Shown here in pieces: positions 24,842 through 33,931 of a stretch of DNA of 37,570 bases. This DNA is from Gemmatimonadota bacterium. GTDB lineage: Bacteria; Gemmatimonadota; Gemmatimonadetes; Gemmatimonadales; Gemmatimonadaceae. Below the pieces are notes generated by a model that did not search any database, was not told the DNA's origin, and saw only the letters and a list, made by a program, of their open reading frames with translations. Positions within the stretch are counted from its first letter, which is position 1, and every line of letters begins with the position of its first letter. Location: assembly GCA_028876525.1 (NCBI GenBank), contig JAGWRI010000042.1:1-37570 (forward strand), in the 5' to 3' direction. A program made the translations under genes and the position numbers.

Positions 24842-25734
24842 CCCATCCCGCCCCCCGCCATCCCACCAAGCGGCGCCGCGCCGTGGTGCTGTTCCCCAGC
24901 GGCCTCACGCTGGCGAATCTGTTCTTCGGCATGTTCGCCATCGTGGCCGCGTCGCGCAGCGACTTCTACCGCGCCGGCTGGTATGTCGTGCTGGGCGGCG
25001 TGGCCGACATGCTCGACGGCCGCGTGGCCCGGGCCACCAACACCGGCGGGCGGTTCGGCGAGGAGCTGGACTCCCTGGTCGACGCCGTGACGTTCGGCGT
25101 GGCGCCGTCGCTCATCATGTACTTCGCGGTGTTCAACCGCGAGGGCTGGGACTGGCTGTTCTGCTTTGCCTTCACCGCGGCGGTCGTGCTCCGGCTGGCG
25201 CGATTCAACGTCGAGCAGGCGGGCACGGCCAAGACGTACTTCCAGGGGCTGCCCTCGCCGGCGGCCGGGATGACGCTCGCGACGTACTACTGGTTCAGCC
25301 AGACGCCGCTCTATCAGGAAACAATTATAGCCAACCTGCCCTGGCACGTGCTGCTCCGGTACGTGATCCTCGCCCTCAGCTTCCTGATGGTGAGCAACGT
25401 GCCGTACCCGGTCATGCCGAACGTGAGCCTGCGGTCCGTGCGCGGCGTGGTCGGGCTGCTCCTCGTCGTGGGGGGCATCGCCGCGCTGATCTTCCTCCCC
25501 AACCAGTTCTTCTTCCCGGCCGCGGTGCTGTACGTGGCGTTCGGACTGGCCCGCGCCGCGTGGCTCGGGCTGCTCGAGCGCCGCGCCGGCGCCGCGGCGC
25601 CCGCCGGCGGCGTCCGCGAAATCGTGGGCGACCAGCCCGGGGGGCGGCGCCGCCGTCGCCGACGCCGCCCGGGCGCCTCCCGTCCCCCGCACCAGCCGCC
25701 GCCCTCTCCATCACCCGAATCGTCCCCCGAATGA
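24838..25734 (+). CDS. pssA: CDP-diacylglycerol-serine O-phosphatidyltransferase
   Basis: Integral membrane enzyme that forms phosphatidylserine for Psd. The 298-residue protein carries the complete CDP-alcohol phosphatidyltransferase motif at 57-82: D57, D60-G61, A64-R65, G74, D78 and D82. It has about seven hydrophobic segments up to residue 240. After that comes an unusual polar tail of about 45 residues containing eight consecutive arginines followed by a Pro/Ser/Glu-rich end, probably disordered and cytosolic. The ATG overlaps the psd stop. The TGA overlaps the purS ATG, so the tail sequence also carries the purS translation-initiation region. Confidence 0.93.
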   Translation: MTHPAPRHPTKRRRAVVLFPSGLTLANLFFGMFAIVAASRSDFYRAGWYVVLGGVADMLDGRVARATNTGGRFGEELDSLVDAVTFGVAPSLIMYFAVFNREGWDWLFCFAFTAAVVLRLARFNVEQAGTAKTYFQGLPSPAAGMTLATYYWFSQTPLYQETIIANLPWHVLLRYVILALSFLMVSNVPYPVMPNVSLRSVRGVVGLLLVVGGIAALIFLPNQFFFPAAVLYVAFGLARAAWLGLLERRAGAAAPAGGVREIVGDQPGGRRRRRRRRPGASRPPHQPPPSPSPESSPE

Positions 25735-25994
25735 CCCGCTTCCGCGTCTCCCTGCACGTCACCCCGCGCCGCGGCCTGCTCGATCCCCAGGGCAAGGCCG
25801 TCACCGACGCCCTCCACACGCTGGGCTTCGCCGCCGTGCGCGACGTCCACGTCGGCCGCCACATCGTGGTCGAACTCGACGCCGCCGACCGGCCCGCCGC
25901 CGAGCGCGAGGCGCGCCGGATGTGCGCGAAACTGCTCGCCAACCCGGTGACCGAGGACTTCGAGATCGCCGCCGTGGAGGGGGGCGCCGCATGA
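25731..25994 (+). CDS. purS: Phosphoribosylformylglycinamidine synthase subunit PurS
   Basis: Small subunit that bridges PurQ and PurL in the three-part FGAM synthase. The 87-residue protein has the usual beta-alpha-beta form: [30 protein letters not shown], then [14 protein letters not shown] and a C-terminal [15 protein letters not shown] block typical of PurS. It is directly coupled on both sides by 4-base overlaps (pssA TGA and purQ ATG). The presence of PurS together with a separate PurQ and a roughly 770-residue PurL shows the complex is of the Bacillus/archaeal three-subunit kind. Confidence 0.95.
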   Translation: MTRFRVSLHVTPRRGLLDPQGKAVTDALHTLGFAAVRDVHVGRHIVVELDAADRPAAEREARRMCAKLLANPVTEDFEIAAVEGGAA

Positions 25995-26683
25995 AGTTCG
26001 GCATCGTCACCTTTCCGGGCTCCAACTGCGACTACGACGCCTATCGCGCCGTGGTCGAGGTGCTGGGCGAGGAGGCCGAGTTCCTCTGGCACAAGGAGCA
26101 CGATCTCCGCGACGCCGACGTCGTGATCCTGCCGGGCGGCTTCAGCTACGGCGACTACCTGCGGCCGGGCGCCATCGCGCGGTTCAGCCCGATCATGACC
26201 GAAGTCGTGGCCCACGCGCGCCGCGGCGGGCCGGTGCTGGGCATCTGCAACGGATTTCAGATCGCCTGCGAGGCCGGGCTCCTGCCCGGCGCCCTGCTCC
26301 GCAACGCCGGCCTCAAGTTCGTCTGCGAGCCGGTGCGCCTGCGGGTCGAGAACGCGGCCACGATGTTCACCAGCCGCTACCGGGCCGGCCAGGAGCTGAC
26401 CATCCCGATCGCCCACGGCGACGGGCGCTACACCGCCGACGACCAGACGCTGGCCCGCCTCGAGGGCGAGGGCCGCGTGCTCTTCCGCTACGTGGGCGGC
26501 GGCCCCGGCGCCGACGAGTGGTGGAGCCCCAACGGATCCATGCGCGCCATTGCCGGCATCGTCAGCGACGAGGGGAACGTGCTCGGCATGATGCCGCACC
26601 CGGAGCGCGCCGTGAACGAGCTGCTCGGCTCGGCCGACGGCATCGGCGTGTTCGAGTCCGTGCTGTCCCGCGTCAACGCCTGA
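25991..26683 (+). CDS. purQ: Phosphoribosylformylglycinamidine synthase, glutaminase subunit PurQ
   Basis: Class I glutamine amidotransferase that supplies ammonia to PurL. The 230-residue protein shows [13 protein letters not shown] near the start, [18 protein letters not shown], the nucleophile C86 in [10 protein letters not shown], and the His-Glu pair in [11 protein letters not shown] near the C-terminus (His about 211, Glu about 213). The ATG lies in the purS stop (ATGA, 25991-25994). A 71-base gap separates it from purL, the only sizeable gap within the operon. Confidence 0.97.
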   Translation: MKFGIVTFPGSNCDYDAYRAVVEVLGEEAEFLWHKEHDLRDADVVILPGGFSYGDYLRPGAIARFSPIMTEVVAHARRGGPVLGICNGFQIACEAGLLPGALLRNAGLKFVCEPVRLRVENAATMFTSRYRAGQELTIPIAHGDGRYTADDQTLARLEGEGRVLFRYVGGGPGADEWWSPNGSMRAIAGIVSDEGNVLGMMPHPERAVNELLGSADGIGVFESVLSRVNA

Positions 26684-26754
26684 CCGGAAGGCTCTCTCTT
26701 GTCCCGCGAACATCCGCGCCGTACCGACCGTCTCGAATCGCCGAGCCACTCCCA

Positions 26755-29061
26755 GTGACCGCTTCCCGTCCCGTCCAGCCGCGTCCCGGCGATCCCGCCA
26801 TCACCCCCGCGCTCATCGCCGAGCACGGCATCACCGACGAGGAGTACCGCCGCCTCGTGGAGATGCTGGGCCGCGCCCCGACGTTCACCGAACTGGGCGT
26901 CGTCTCCGCGCTGTGGAGCGAGCACTGCTCGTACAAGCACTCGCGCCCCCTGCTCCGCACCCTGCCCACGAACGCCGCGTACGTGCTCCAGGGGCCGGGC
27001 GAGAACGCCGGCGTGATCGCCATCGGCGACGGGCTCGCGGTGGCGTTCAAGATCGAGTCGCACAACCACCCGTCGGCGGTGGAGCCGTACCAGGGCGCGG
27101 CGACGGGCGTCGGCGGCATTCTGCGCGACGTGTTCACCATGGGCGCCCGCCCCATCGCCATGCTCAACTCGCTGCGCTTCGGCAGCCTCGATTCGGCGCG
27201 CGTGCGCTACCTGTTCGGCGGCGTGGTCAAGGGCATCGGCGACTACGGCAACTGCGTGGGCGTGCCCACGGTGGCCGGCGAGGTCGTGTTCGACCCCGCC
27301 TACGAGGGCAATCCGCTGGTCAACGCGATGTGCGTGGGCCTGCTGCGGGAGTCGGAGCTGATGCGCGCCGTGGCCCAGGGCGTCGGCAACCCGATCATCG
27401 CCGTCGGCGCCCGCACCGGCCGCGACGGCATCCATGGCGCGTCGTTCGCCTCCGAGGATCTGTCCGAGGCCAACGAGGCCAAGCGTCCCCGCGTCCAGGT
27501 CGGCGACCCGTTCACCGAGAAGCTGCTTCTCGAGGCCAGCCTCGAGCTCATCCACAGCGGCCACATCGTGGCCATTCAGGACATGGGCGCCGCCGGCCTC
27601 ACGTCGTCGTCGGCCGAGATGGCGGCCCGCGGCGACGTGGGCGTCACGATCGACGTCGAGAAGGTCCCGGTCCGCGAGCCGAACATGACGCCCTACGAGA
27701 TCCTGCTCAGCGAATCGCAGGAGCGGATGCTCGTCGTGGCCATCAAGGGGCACGAAGATGCGGTGCGGGCCATTCTCGAGAAGTGGGACCTCACGGCCTC
27801 GGTGATCGGCGAGGTCATTGCGGAACCGGTATACCGGGTCACCGAGGGCGACCGCGTGGTGGCCGAGTTCCCGGGCACGCGCCTGGTGACCGACTGCCCC
27901 ACCTACACCCCGCCGGCCGCCGAGCACCCGGACATCGTGGCCCTCCGCGCCCGCGACGTGTCCGCGATCGCCGAGCGCCCCGAGGAACGCGACCCGGCCT
28001 GGACCCTGCTCCAGCTGCTGTCCAGCCCGACGCTCGCCAACAAAGCGTGGGTCTATCGCCAGTACGACTCCTCGGTGCGCACGAACACGGTCGTCGGCCC
28101 CGGTGGGGACGCCGCGGTGCTCCGCGTGCGGGGCACCGACCGCGCGATCGCCGTGAAGACCGACGGCAACGGCCGCTACACCTACCTCGACCCGCGCGCC
28201 GGCGCCCGCATCGCGGTGGCGGAGGCGGCGCGCAACGTGGCCTGCGCCGGCGGCCGCCCGATGGCCGTGACCAACAACCTCAACTTCGGCAACCCGCGCA
28301 AGCCGGACGTCTACTTTCAGCTTCGCGAGGCAGTGGCCGGGATGGCCGAGGCGTGCGCCGCCCTCGGCACCCCCGTCACCGGCGGCAACGTGTCGCTGTA
28401 CAACGAGACGCCGCGCGGCGCGATCTATCCCACCCCGGTGATCGGAATGGTGGGCGTCGTGGACCGGCTGGCACACGTCACGCGCTCGGCATTCGCGCAC
28501 GCGGGCGACGCGATCGTGCTCCTCGGCGAGCCCACGGCGTCCATCGGGGCCAGCGAATACCTCCAGCGCGTGCACGGGACCGTGGCCGGCGCGCCGCCGG
28601 CCTGCGACCTCGCCGCCGAGCGCGCGCTGATCGACGCGCTGCTCGACGCGATCGGCGCCGGCGACGTCCGCTCGGCGCACGACTGCGCCGACGGGGGGCT
28701 GGCCGTCGCCCTGGCCGAGTGCGCGATCATGGACCGCGACCATCCGCTGGGGGCGAGGGTGGACCTCTCCCCCTGGCGCGGCCTGCCGCTGCGGGGGCTC
28801 CTGTTCGGAGAGGCGCAGGGCCGCGTGCTGCTGTCCACGCCGCACGCCGAGCGGGTGCTGGCCGCGGCGGGCCGCCACGGCGTGCCGGCCCGCGCCATCG
28901 GCACCGTGACCGGCGGCCCGTCGCTGGAAGTCGCCGGCACCGCGCGCCCGTTCACGGTGCCGCTGGACCGGCTGGCCGACGCGTATTTCGAGTCCATTCC
29001 CCGAATCATGGCGCGGACGGCCTCGGCCGCATCCGATTCTCCGGCAACCACGGCGGTCTGA
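26755..29061 (+). CDS. purL: Phosphoribosylformylglycinamidine synthase, synthetase subunit PurL
   Basis: ATP-dependent conversion of FGAR to FGAM using ammonia from PurQ. The 768-residue protein is of the small (PurS-dependent) type. Landmarks are [13 protein letters not shown] (about 52-64), [31 protein letters not shown] (ATP/metal loop), [17 protein letters not shown], and in the second half [31 protein letters not shown] and [15 protein letters not shown]. The start is taken as the GTG at 26755. It lacks a clear Shine-Dalgarno, and no better in-frame ATG precedes the conserved region. purF follows after 4 bases. Confidence 0.95.
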   Translation: MTASRPVQPRPGDPAITPALIAEHGITDEEYRRLVEMLGRAPTFTELGVVSALWSEHCSYKHSRPLLRTLPTNAAYVLQGPGENAGVIAIGDGLAVAFKIESHNHPSAVEPYQGAATGVGGILRDVFTMGARPIAMLNSLRFGSLDSARVRYLFGGVVKGIGDYGNCVGVPTVAGEVVFDPAYEGNPLVNAMCVGLLRESELMRAVAQGVGNPIIAVGARTGRDGIHGASFASEDLSEANEAKRPRVQVGDPFTEKLLLEASLELIHSGHIVAIQDMGAAGLTSSSAEMAARGDVGVTIDVEKVPVREPNMTPYEILLSESQERMLVVAIKGHEDAVRAILEKWDLTASVIGEVIAEPVYRVTEGDRVVAEFPGTRLVTDCPTYTPPAAEHPDIVALRARDVSAIAERPEERDPAWTLLQLLSSPTLANKAWVYRQYDSSVRTNTVVGPGGDAAVLRVRGTDRAIAVKTDGNGRYTYLDPRAGARIAVAEAARNVACAGGRPMAVTNNLNFGNPRKPDVYFQLREAVAGMAEACAALGTPVTGGNVSLYNETPRGAIYPTPVIGMVGVVDRLAHVTRSAFAHAGDAIVLLGEPTASIGASEYLQRVHGTVAGAPPACDLAAERALIDALLDAIGAGDVRSAHDCADGGLAVALAECAIMDRDHPLGARVDLSPWRGLPLRGLLFGEAQGRVLLSTPHAERVLAAAGRHGVPARAIGTVTGGPSLEVAGTARPFTVPLDRLADAYFESIPRIMARTASAASDSPATTAV

Positions 29062-29065
29062 GTAC

Positions 29066-30427
29066 ATGTGCGGCATCTTCGGCATCCGCGGCACCCCTGA
29101 GGCCGCCCGGCTCACGCAGCTGGGCCTGTATTCGCTGCAGCACCGCGGCCAGGAGTCGGTGGGCGTGGCGGCGCTCGAGTCCCGCGAACAGGGACAGATC
29201 GTGCGCTCCATGGGCACCATCACCGAGGGCGTGAGCCGCGAGATCGAGCAGCTTCGCGGCACCCTGGCCCTGGGCCACACCCGCTACAGCACCTCGGGTT
29301 CGTCCACGATCGAGAACGCGCAACCGATCTTCGTGCGGTCGCAGGGCGGGCTGATCACGCTGGCCCACAACGGCAACCTCGTGAACGCCGTGCAGCTGCG
29401 CGCCCAGCTCGAGGCCGACGGTTCGATCTTCTCCACCAACGCCGATTCCGAGGTGATCGTGCACCGGCTGGCGCGCTCCAAGGGCGCCACGCCGGCGGCG
29501 CGGATGGCGGAGGCGCTGGCCGGACTCGAGGGGGCGTTCAGCCTCGTCGCGGCCATTGGCGACACGCTCATCGCGGCGCGCGACCCGCGCGGCTGGCGCC
29601 CCCTGGTGATGGGGCGGCTCAACGGCGCAGTGGTGTTCGCGTCCGAGACGTGCGCGCTGGACATCGTGGGCGCGGTGGCGGAGCGCGAGGTGAACCCCGG
29701 CGAGATGATCGTCGTGGACGATTCCGGCGTGCACGCCATCCAGGCGCTGGAGCCGGCGCCGCTCAAGAAATGCATTTTCGAATACGTCTACTTCGCCCGC
29801 CCCGACAGCCGCGTGTTCGGCGGTTCGGTGGACCGCGCGCGGCGCGAGCTGGGGCGCCAGCTGGCGCGGGAATGGCCGGCCCCCGGCGCCGACCTCGTGT
29901 TCAGCGTTCCCGACTCCTCCAACTCGGCGGCCCTCGGCTTCGCCGAGCAGAGCGGCCTGCCCTATGAACTGGCGCTGATCCGCAATCACTACGTCGGGCG
30001 GACCTTCATCCAGCCCACCCAGGCCGGGCGGGACGCGAAGGTCAAGGTCAAGTACAACCCGGTGCGCGAGCTCATCGAGGGCAGGAGCGTCGTGATGGTG
30101 GACGATTCCATCGTCCGCGGCACCACGACGCGCGGGCTCGTGGCCATGATCCGCGGCGCCGGCGCCCGGGAAGTCCACCTGCGGGTGAGCTCGGCGCCGA
30201 TCACCGGGCCCTGCTACTACGGCATCGACACGCCCACCCGCCGCGAGCTGATCGCGGCCAACCTTTCGCGGGAGGAGATCCGCCGCCAGCTCGGCGTGGA
30301 CTCCCTGGGCTATCTGTCGCGAGACGGGATGCTCTCCTCGGTGCCGGGCGGTCCGGAGGGGTTCTGCGACGCCTGTTTCTCCGGCAACTACCCGACCGCG
30401 GCCCCGCTGGACGCCCGAGACGGCTAG
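29066..30427 (+). CDS. purF: Amidophosphoribosyltransferase
   Basis: First committed enzyme of purine synthesis, making phosphoribosylamine from PRPP and glutamine. The 453-residue protein starts MCGIFGIRG, so Cys2 becomes the N-terminal nucleophile once Met is removed, with no propeptide. The N-terminal Ntn glutaminase domain has GLYSLQHRGQES, GHTRYSTSG and LAHNGNLVN. The phosphoribosyltransferase domain has VVMVDDSIVRGTTTRG (PRPP loop). A Cys pair lies in the C-terminal FCDACFSGNYP, as in Fe-S-type PurF, where further cysteines are needed. It is the last purine gene of the operon. Confidence 0.97.
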   Translation: MCGIFGIRGTPEAARLTQLGLYSLQHRGQESVGVAALESREQGQIVRSMGTITEGVSREIEQLRGTLALGHTRYSTSGSSTIENAQPIFVRSQGGLITLAHNGNLVNAVQLRAQLEADGSIFSTNADSEVIVHRLARSKGATPAARMAEALAGLEGAFSLVAAIGDTLIAARDPRGWRPLVMGRLNGAVVFASETCALDIVGAVAEREVNPGEMIVVDDSGVHAIQALEPAPLKKCIFEYVYFARPDSRVFGGSVDRARRELGRQLAREWPAPGADLVFSVPDSSNSAALGFAEQSGLPYELALIRNHYVGRTFIQPTQAGRDAKVKVKYNPVRELIEGRSVVMVDDSIVRGTTTRGLVAMIRGAGAREVHLRVSSAPITGPCYYGIDTPTRRELIAANLSREEIRRQLGVDSLGYLSRDGMLSSVPGGPEGFCDACFSGNYPTAAPLDARDG

Positions 30428-30483
30428 CGGCGGGCCGGCCGTGGGAGAAACTTCCGGAGCGGGGTACACGTCAACAGACGGTC

Positions 30484-30497
30484 GGGCGCTTGCGCCC
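30484..30497. terminator. Small inverted repeat after purF (possible terminator)
   Basis: GGGCGC (30484-30489), TT, GCGCCC (30492-30497) lies between purF and the next promoter. It is a 6-base stem with a 2-base loop and no T tract, so at best a weak terminator. The rest of the 120-base gap (30428-30547) contains only the downstream promoter. Confidence 0.3.
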
Positions 30498-30510
30498 TGG
30501 CCGCCAACCG

Positions 30511-30538
30511 TTTGCCGATAACCCCCCGCGCCTATATT
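30511..30538 (+). promoter_or_regulatory. Promoter of the glycosyltransferase operon (near-leaderless)
   Basis: The -35 is TTTGCC (30511-30516) and the -10 TATATT (30533-30538) with a 16-base spacer. The ATG at 30548 follows 9 bases after the -10, leaving at most a few bases of leader. The TTG at 30512, the upstream alternative start, lies inside the -35 and is therefore excluded. Confidence 0.62.
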
Positions 30539-30547
30539 TCAGGCTTC

Positions 30548-31762
30548 ATGCCGATCCTGACCCTGCCCGGCCGCACGCTCCGCGTGCCCCAGCATCCGGC
30601 GCTGCCGCAGCTGCCCGCGCAACCCGAAGTCCGGGATGCGCGGACGTACCGCATTGCCCTGGTCACCGAGTACTACTACCCCCATCTGGGCGGGGTGTGC
30701 GAGCACGTCCACTTCTTCGCGCGCGAGGCGCGCCGCCGCGGCCACCACGTGGACATCATCACGTCGCACATTCCGGGGGCCGAGGAGCAGCCGCACGTCA
30801 TCCGGATGGGGCGCAGCCAGCCCGTGCAGTCCAACCACTCCCAGGCCCGAATCACGCTGGGGGTCGGGCTCCGCCGCCGCATGCGGCGGGTGCTGCGCGA
30901 GGGGCGCTACGACATCGTCCACGTCCACTCGCCGCTCACGCCGGTCCTGCCGCTGCTCGCCATCGACGAGGCCGAGGTGCCGGTGGTCGGCACGTTCCAT
31001 ACGTACTTCGACCGCTCGCGGGCCTACGCCCTGTTCAACGGCTACTTCCAGCGGCGGCTCGACAAGCTCGCCGCCGCGATTGCCGTCTCGCACTCCACGA
31101 CGGTGGCCCTCGACCGGTACTTCACGGCTGACTGGAAGATCATTCCCAACGGGATCGACGTGGACGTCTTCCGCCCCGACGCGCCGCACCCGCCCGAAAT
31201 CCGCACCGACGTGCCGACGATCCTGTTCCTGGGCCGGTTCGATCCGCGCAACGGGCTGGACACGCTCATCGAGTCCTTCCGCCGGGTCAAGGCGCGCGGC
31301 CATCGGGCGCAGCTCGTCGTGGTCGGCGACGGCCCGTTGCGCGATCAGTACTACGCCCTGGCCGACAACGATCCCGACATCACGTTCGTCGGGTCGGTGC
31401 TCGAGGGGCGCCCCAGCTACTACGCCAACTGCTCGATGTACGCCTGCCCCACCACCAAGGCCTCGTTCGGGATCACGCTGCTCGAGTCCATGGCCTGCGA
31501 AACGCCCATCGTCTGCTCCGACATCCTCGGATTCCGTGACGTCGTGAAGGACGGGCGCGAGGCGCTGATGGTGCCGTGCGGCGATCGCGACGCGCTGGCC
31601 GACGCCATCGTGCGGCTCATCGAGGACGAGCCGCTGCGCAGGCGCCTGGGGAAGCGCGGTCGAGAGGAGTCGCTCCAGTACAGCTGGGACCGCGTCACGA
31701 GCCGGGTGCTGGACGTGTACCGCTCGATCCTCGGACACGCTGGGATCGCCGTCGCGCGATGA
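30548..31762 (+). CDS. Glycosyltransferase family 4 (PimA-like)
   Basis: Retaining GT-B glycosyltransferase, predicted to transfer a sugar from a nucleotide donor to a lipid or polysaccharide acceptor at the cytosolic face of the membrane. The 404-residue protein has the N-terminal GGVCEHVHFFARE block, DIVHVHSPL, GTFHTYFD and the C-terminal donor-site blocks IPNGIDVDVFRP, ILFLGRFDPRNGLDTLI and VVVGDGPLRDQYY. In the E-x7-E motif the first Glu is Ala (TTKASFGITLLESMACETP); the second is kept. The ATG at 30548 is fixed by the promoter. It is followed by a deacetylase with an ATGA overlap, suggesting joint work on an envelope glycolipid. Donor and acceptor are unknown. Confidence 0.88.
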   Translation: MPILTLPGRTLRVPQHPALPQLPAQPEVRDARTYRIALVTEYYYPHLGGVCEHVHFFAREARRRGHHVDIITSHIPGAEEQPHVIRMGRSQPVQSNHSQARITLGVGLRRRMRRVLREGRYDIVHVHSPLTPVLPLLAIDEAEVPVVGTFHTYFDRSRAYALFNGYFQRRLDKLAAAIAVSHSTTVALDRYFTADWKIIPNGIDVDVFRPDAPHPPEIRTDVPTILFLGRFDPRNGLDTLIESFRRVKARGHRAQLVVVGDGPLRDQYYALADNDPDITFVGSVLEGRPSYYANCSMYACPTTKASFGITLLESMACETPIVCSDILGFRDVVKDGREALMVPCGDRDALADAIVRLIEDEPLRRRLGKRGREESLQYSWDRVTSRVLDVYRSILGHAGIAVAR

Positions 31763-32454
31763 ACGCGCCGCTCGTGCTCGGGGGCGCGACGGTCGCCGTC
31801 GGACTCGCCGCGCACGGCGCCTTCTATCGTAACAGCGCCCTGTTCGGGGCCGCGCTGGGCCGGCTGCCCACCGACCGGCGGGAGGTCGCGCTGACCTTCG
31901 ACGACGGGCCCAATCCCGACGCGACCCCGCCCATTCTCGACGCGCTGGCCCAGGCGGGCGTGCACGCCACCTTCTTCATCCTCGGACGGCACGCCGAACG
32001 GTGGCCGGCGCTCGTGCGCCGCGTGCACGACGAGGGACACGCGATCGGAAACCACGGCTACTACCACCGGAAGCTGCACTTCAAGGGGCCGCGCTACGTG
32101 CGCCACGACCTCGGGCGCGGCGCCGACGCGATCGCGCAGGCGTGCGGCGCGCGGCCGGCGCTGTTCCGGGCGCCCCACGGCTTCCGGAGCCCGTGGGTGA
32201 ACGCCATCGCGCGTTCGATGGGCGAGCGGGTCATCGGCTGGTCGCTCGGCGTGTGGGATTCGGACCGGCCGGGCGTGGACGAGATCGTGCACCGCACGCT
32301 GGCCGGCGCCCGCCCGGGCTCGATCCTCCTGCTCCACGACGGCGACGGCTACGACCCCGCGGGCGACCGGCGGCAGACCGCCGGCGCCGTGCCGCGCATC
32401 GTGGGCCAGCTCGCCGCCCGGGGTTACGCGTTCGTGCCGGTGCCCGCCGCATGA
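31759..32454 (+). CDS. Polysaccharide deacetylase (NodB family)
   Basis: CE4 metal-dependent deacetylase expected to remove N- or O-acetyl groups from a glycan. The 231-residue protein has the five family motifs: TFDDGPNPDATPPIL (D48 catalytic base, D49 metal ligand), the H-x3-H of GNHGYYH (H99, H103), RAPHGFRSPW, WDSDRPG and ILLLHDGDGYD. A short hydrophobic N-terminus (about 5-22) could be an uncleaved anchor. It is coupled by ATGA overlaps to the glycosyltransferase before and the flippase-like gene after. This order resembles undecaprenyl-linked sugar modification modules, but the substrate is not evident. Confidence 0.9.
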   Translation: MNAPLVLGGATVAVGLAAHGAFYRNSALFGAALGRLPTDRREVALTFDDGPNPDATPPILDALAQAGVHATFFILGRHAERWPALVRRVHDEGHAIGNHGYYHRKLHFKGPRYVRHDLGRGADAIAQACGARPALFRAPHGFRSPWVNAIARSMGERVIGWSLGVWDSDRPGVDEIVHRTLAGARPGSILLLHDGDGYDPAGDRRQTAGAVPRIVGQLAARGYAFVPVPAA

Positions 32455-33470
32455 AGGCCCACGCGCTGCGCGCGCTTCGCGTCGCCATGTGGGTGGCGGT
32501 GGGCGCGTTCCTGATCCTCTTCGCGACGCGCGTCCAGTGGGGCGACACCTGGCGGGCGCTGCGCTCCGCGTCGCTCAGCATCCTGCTCGCCGCGGCGGCG
32601 GTGAACCTCGTCTCCCTGGCGCTCAAGGGCGTGCGCTGGTGGGTGTTCCTGCGGCCCGTGGGGGCGGACTCGTTCTGGCTCGCCATGCGGGCCACGTTTG
32701 CCGGCGCCGGGCTGAACAACCTGCTGGTGGCCAACAGCGGCGACGCGGCCCGCGTGATCTTCGTGTCGCGCGCCACGCGCGTGCCGAGCGCCAAGATCCT
32801 CGCCACGCTCGCCCTCGAGCGCCTGTTCGAGCTGAGCGGGTACGTGTTGATGCTCGTCCTCGGCATCTGGCTCCTCCCGCTGCCGGGGCCCATCGCCGAG
32901 CTGCGCCCGGTGGCCATCACGGCGCTCGCGGCGCTGGGCTTCTTCGTGCTCTTCCTGCTCAGTCGCGAGAAGACCGAAGAGCGCGTCACCGACGAGAGCC
33001 ACTGGAGCGGCCGGCTGCGCAACTATCTCCGCCGGTTCACGCACACGCTGGCCAGCGTGTCCACGATTCCCCGGTTCACGGCGGCGATGGTGCTCTCCGC
33101 GGGCGCCTGGGCGTTGCAGATCGCGACCTACCAGCTCACGGCCAGGGCGGTGCACTTCCCGATCACCTTCACGGGAACGGTGGCCTGCCTGCTGGCCGTG
33201 AACGTCGGATTCGCGCTGCGCCCGACGCCCGGGAACGTGGGCGTGTTCCAGCTGCTCTACGCGCTCACGGCGGCGGCGCTCGGGTTCGACTCGAACGCCG
33301 CCGTGGCGGTGGCGTTCCTGATCCAGACGCAGCAGATCCTGCCGGTCACGGCCATGGGCGTGGTGCTGGCCCCCGAGTTCCTGCGCAAGCGGCGCCACAT
33401 CGGCACCGCTGGCGCTCCGGCCGGCGTGGCGGTCAACCCGCTCGACCTGCCGCCCGAGCAATTCGAGTAG
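32451..33470 (+). CDS. Flippase-like integral membrane protein (LPG synthase TM-domain family)
   Basis: The 339-residue protein has about eight hydrophobic segments (about 13-30, 42-62, 75-95, 120-145, 155-175, 215-235, 245-265, 280-310). It matches the UPF0104/MprF-N-terminal family pattern: LVSLALKGVRWWVFLRP, GAGLNNLLVANSGDAARVIFVSR, LERLFELSGYVLML and RPTPGNVGVFQLLY. No soluble lysyl-transfer domain is present. Members are thought to move lipid-linked molecules across the membrane. With the glycosyltransferase and deacetylase upstream, a role in exporting a modified glycolipid is reasonable but inferred. The start overlaps the deacetylase stop (ATGA). Confidence 0.85.
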   Translation: MKAHALRALRVAMWVAVGAFLILFATRVQWGDTWRALRSASLSILLAAAAVNLVSLALKGVRWWVFLRPVGADSFWLAMRATFAGAGLNNLLVANSGDAARVIFVSRATRVPSAKILATLALERLFELSGYVLMLVLGIWLLPLPGPIAELRPVAITALAALGFFVLFLLSREKTEERVTDESHWSGRLRNYLRRFTHTLASVSTIPRFTAAMVLSAGAWALQIATYQLTARAVHFPITFTGTVACLLAVNVGFALRPTPGNVGVFQLLYALTAAALGFDSNAAVAVAFLIQTQQILPVTAMGVVLAPEFLRKRRHIGTAGAPAGVAVNPLDLPPEQFE

Positions 33471-33495
33471 CCCGAAGGCGGGGCCCCCGAAACGC

Positions 33496-33525
33496 CGACG
33501 GCGCCCCGCGGGTGGGGCGCCGTTG
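33496..33525. terminator. Strong hairpin between the flippase gene and ssrA (bidirectional)
   Basis: Arms ACGGCGCCCC (33498-33507) and GGGGCGCCGT (33514-33523) pair perfectly around a 6-base loop. Two more pairs (one G-U) extend them. It lies 25 bases after the membrane-protein stop and 12 bases beyond the tmRNA 3' end on the other strand, so it can end both convergent transcripts. No long U tract follows on either side. Confidence 0.7.
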
Positions 33526-33537
33526 GCCTGCAGGCAG

Positions 33538-33890
33538 TGGAGGCGCGGGGAATCGAACCCCGGTCCGAGAATAGATCCGCCGCAGCGTCTACGTGCGTAG
33601 CTCACCGATTGATGTTTCCGGCGGCTGGCCGATGAGCCGCCCACCGCCGGATGAGTCCTCTAAAGTCTCGCCAACCCGCCGAAGACGTGCGGGCCGGCCA
33701 TCCCGGATTTGCGATACTCCGGAGACCGCCCCGGGAGGGCTTCCTCAGGAGCACTCGGCGCAACCGAAGTTACGCAGCGAGGGCCAAGTTGGTGTTGGCA
33801 GTTAAAAATGTCCCGAGTGTTTTACCAGGAACCCGAGGACCTGGGCACGCGGCCACAGCTTCACTTACCCCGTCGAAGCCTGTCGCCCCC
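33538..33890 (-). ncRNA. ssrA: Transfer-messenger RNA (tmRNA)
   Basis: One-piece tmRNA that rescues stalled ribosomes. On the minus strand the 5' end reads GGGGGCGACAGGCTTCGACG (33890 downward). Its first seven bases pair with CGCCTCC at the 3' end, with the usual G-U at the third pair. The 3' part contains the T-arm GGGGTTCGATTCCCC, and the discriminator A is at 33538. The genome continues CTG, so the CCA is not encoded and must be added. The tag frame is at 33799-33770: GCC AAC ACC AAC TTG GCC CTC GCT GCG TAA. It gives ANTNLALAA (preceded by the Ala carried by the RNA), with the ALAA degron end recognised by ClpXP. Ends are placed from the acceptor stem. Confidence 0.96.
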
Positions 33891-33931
33891 TGAACCGGTG
33901 GACGGTCAACGCTCGATCGTCCACGTCTCTT

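Noticed and set aside
26684-26754. Separate promoter or small gene between purQ and purL
   Set aside because: TTGTCC at 26699 has no good -10 partner and the 71 bases contain no coding frame with a ribosome-binding site.
30512-30547. Upstream TTG start for the glycosyltransferase
   Set aside because: The TTG is part of the -35 element and the added codons cover the promoter.
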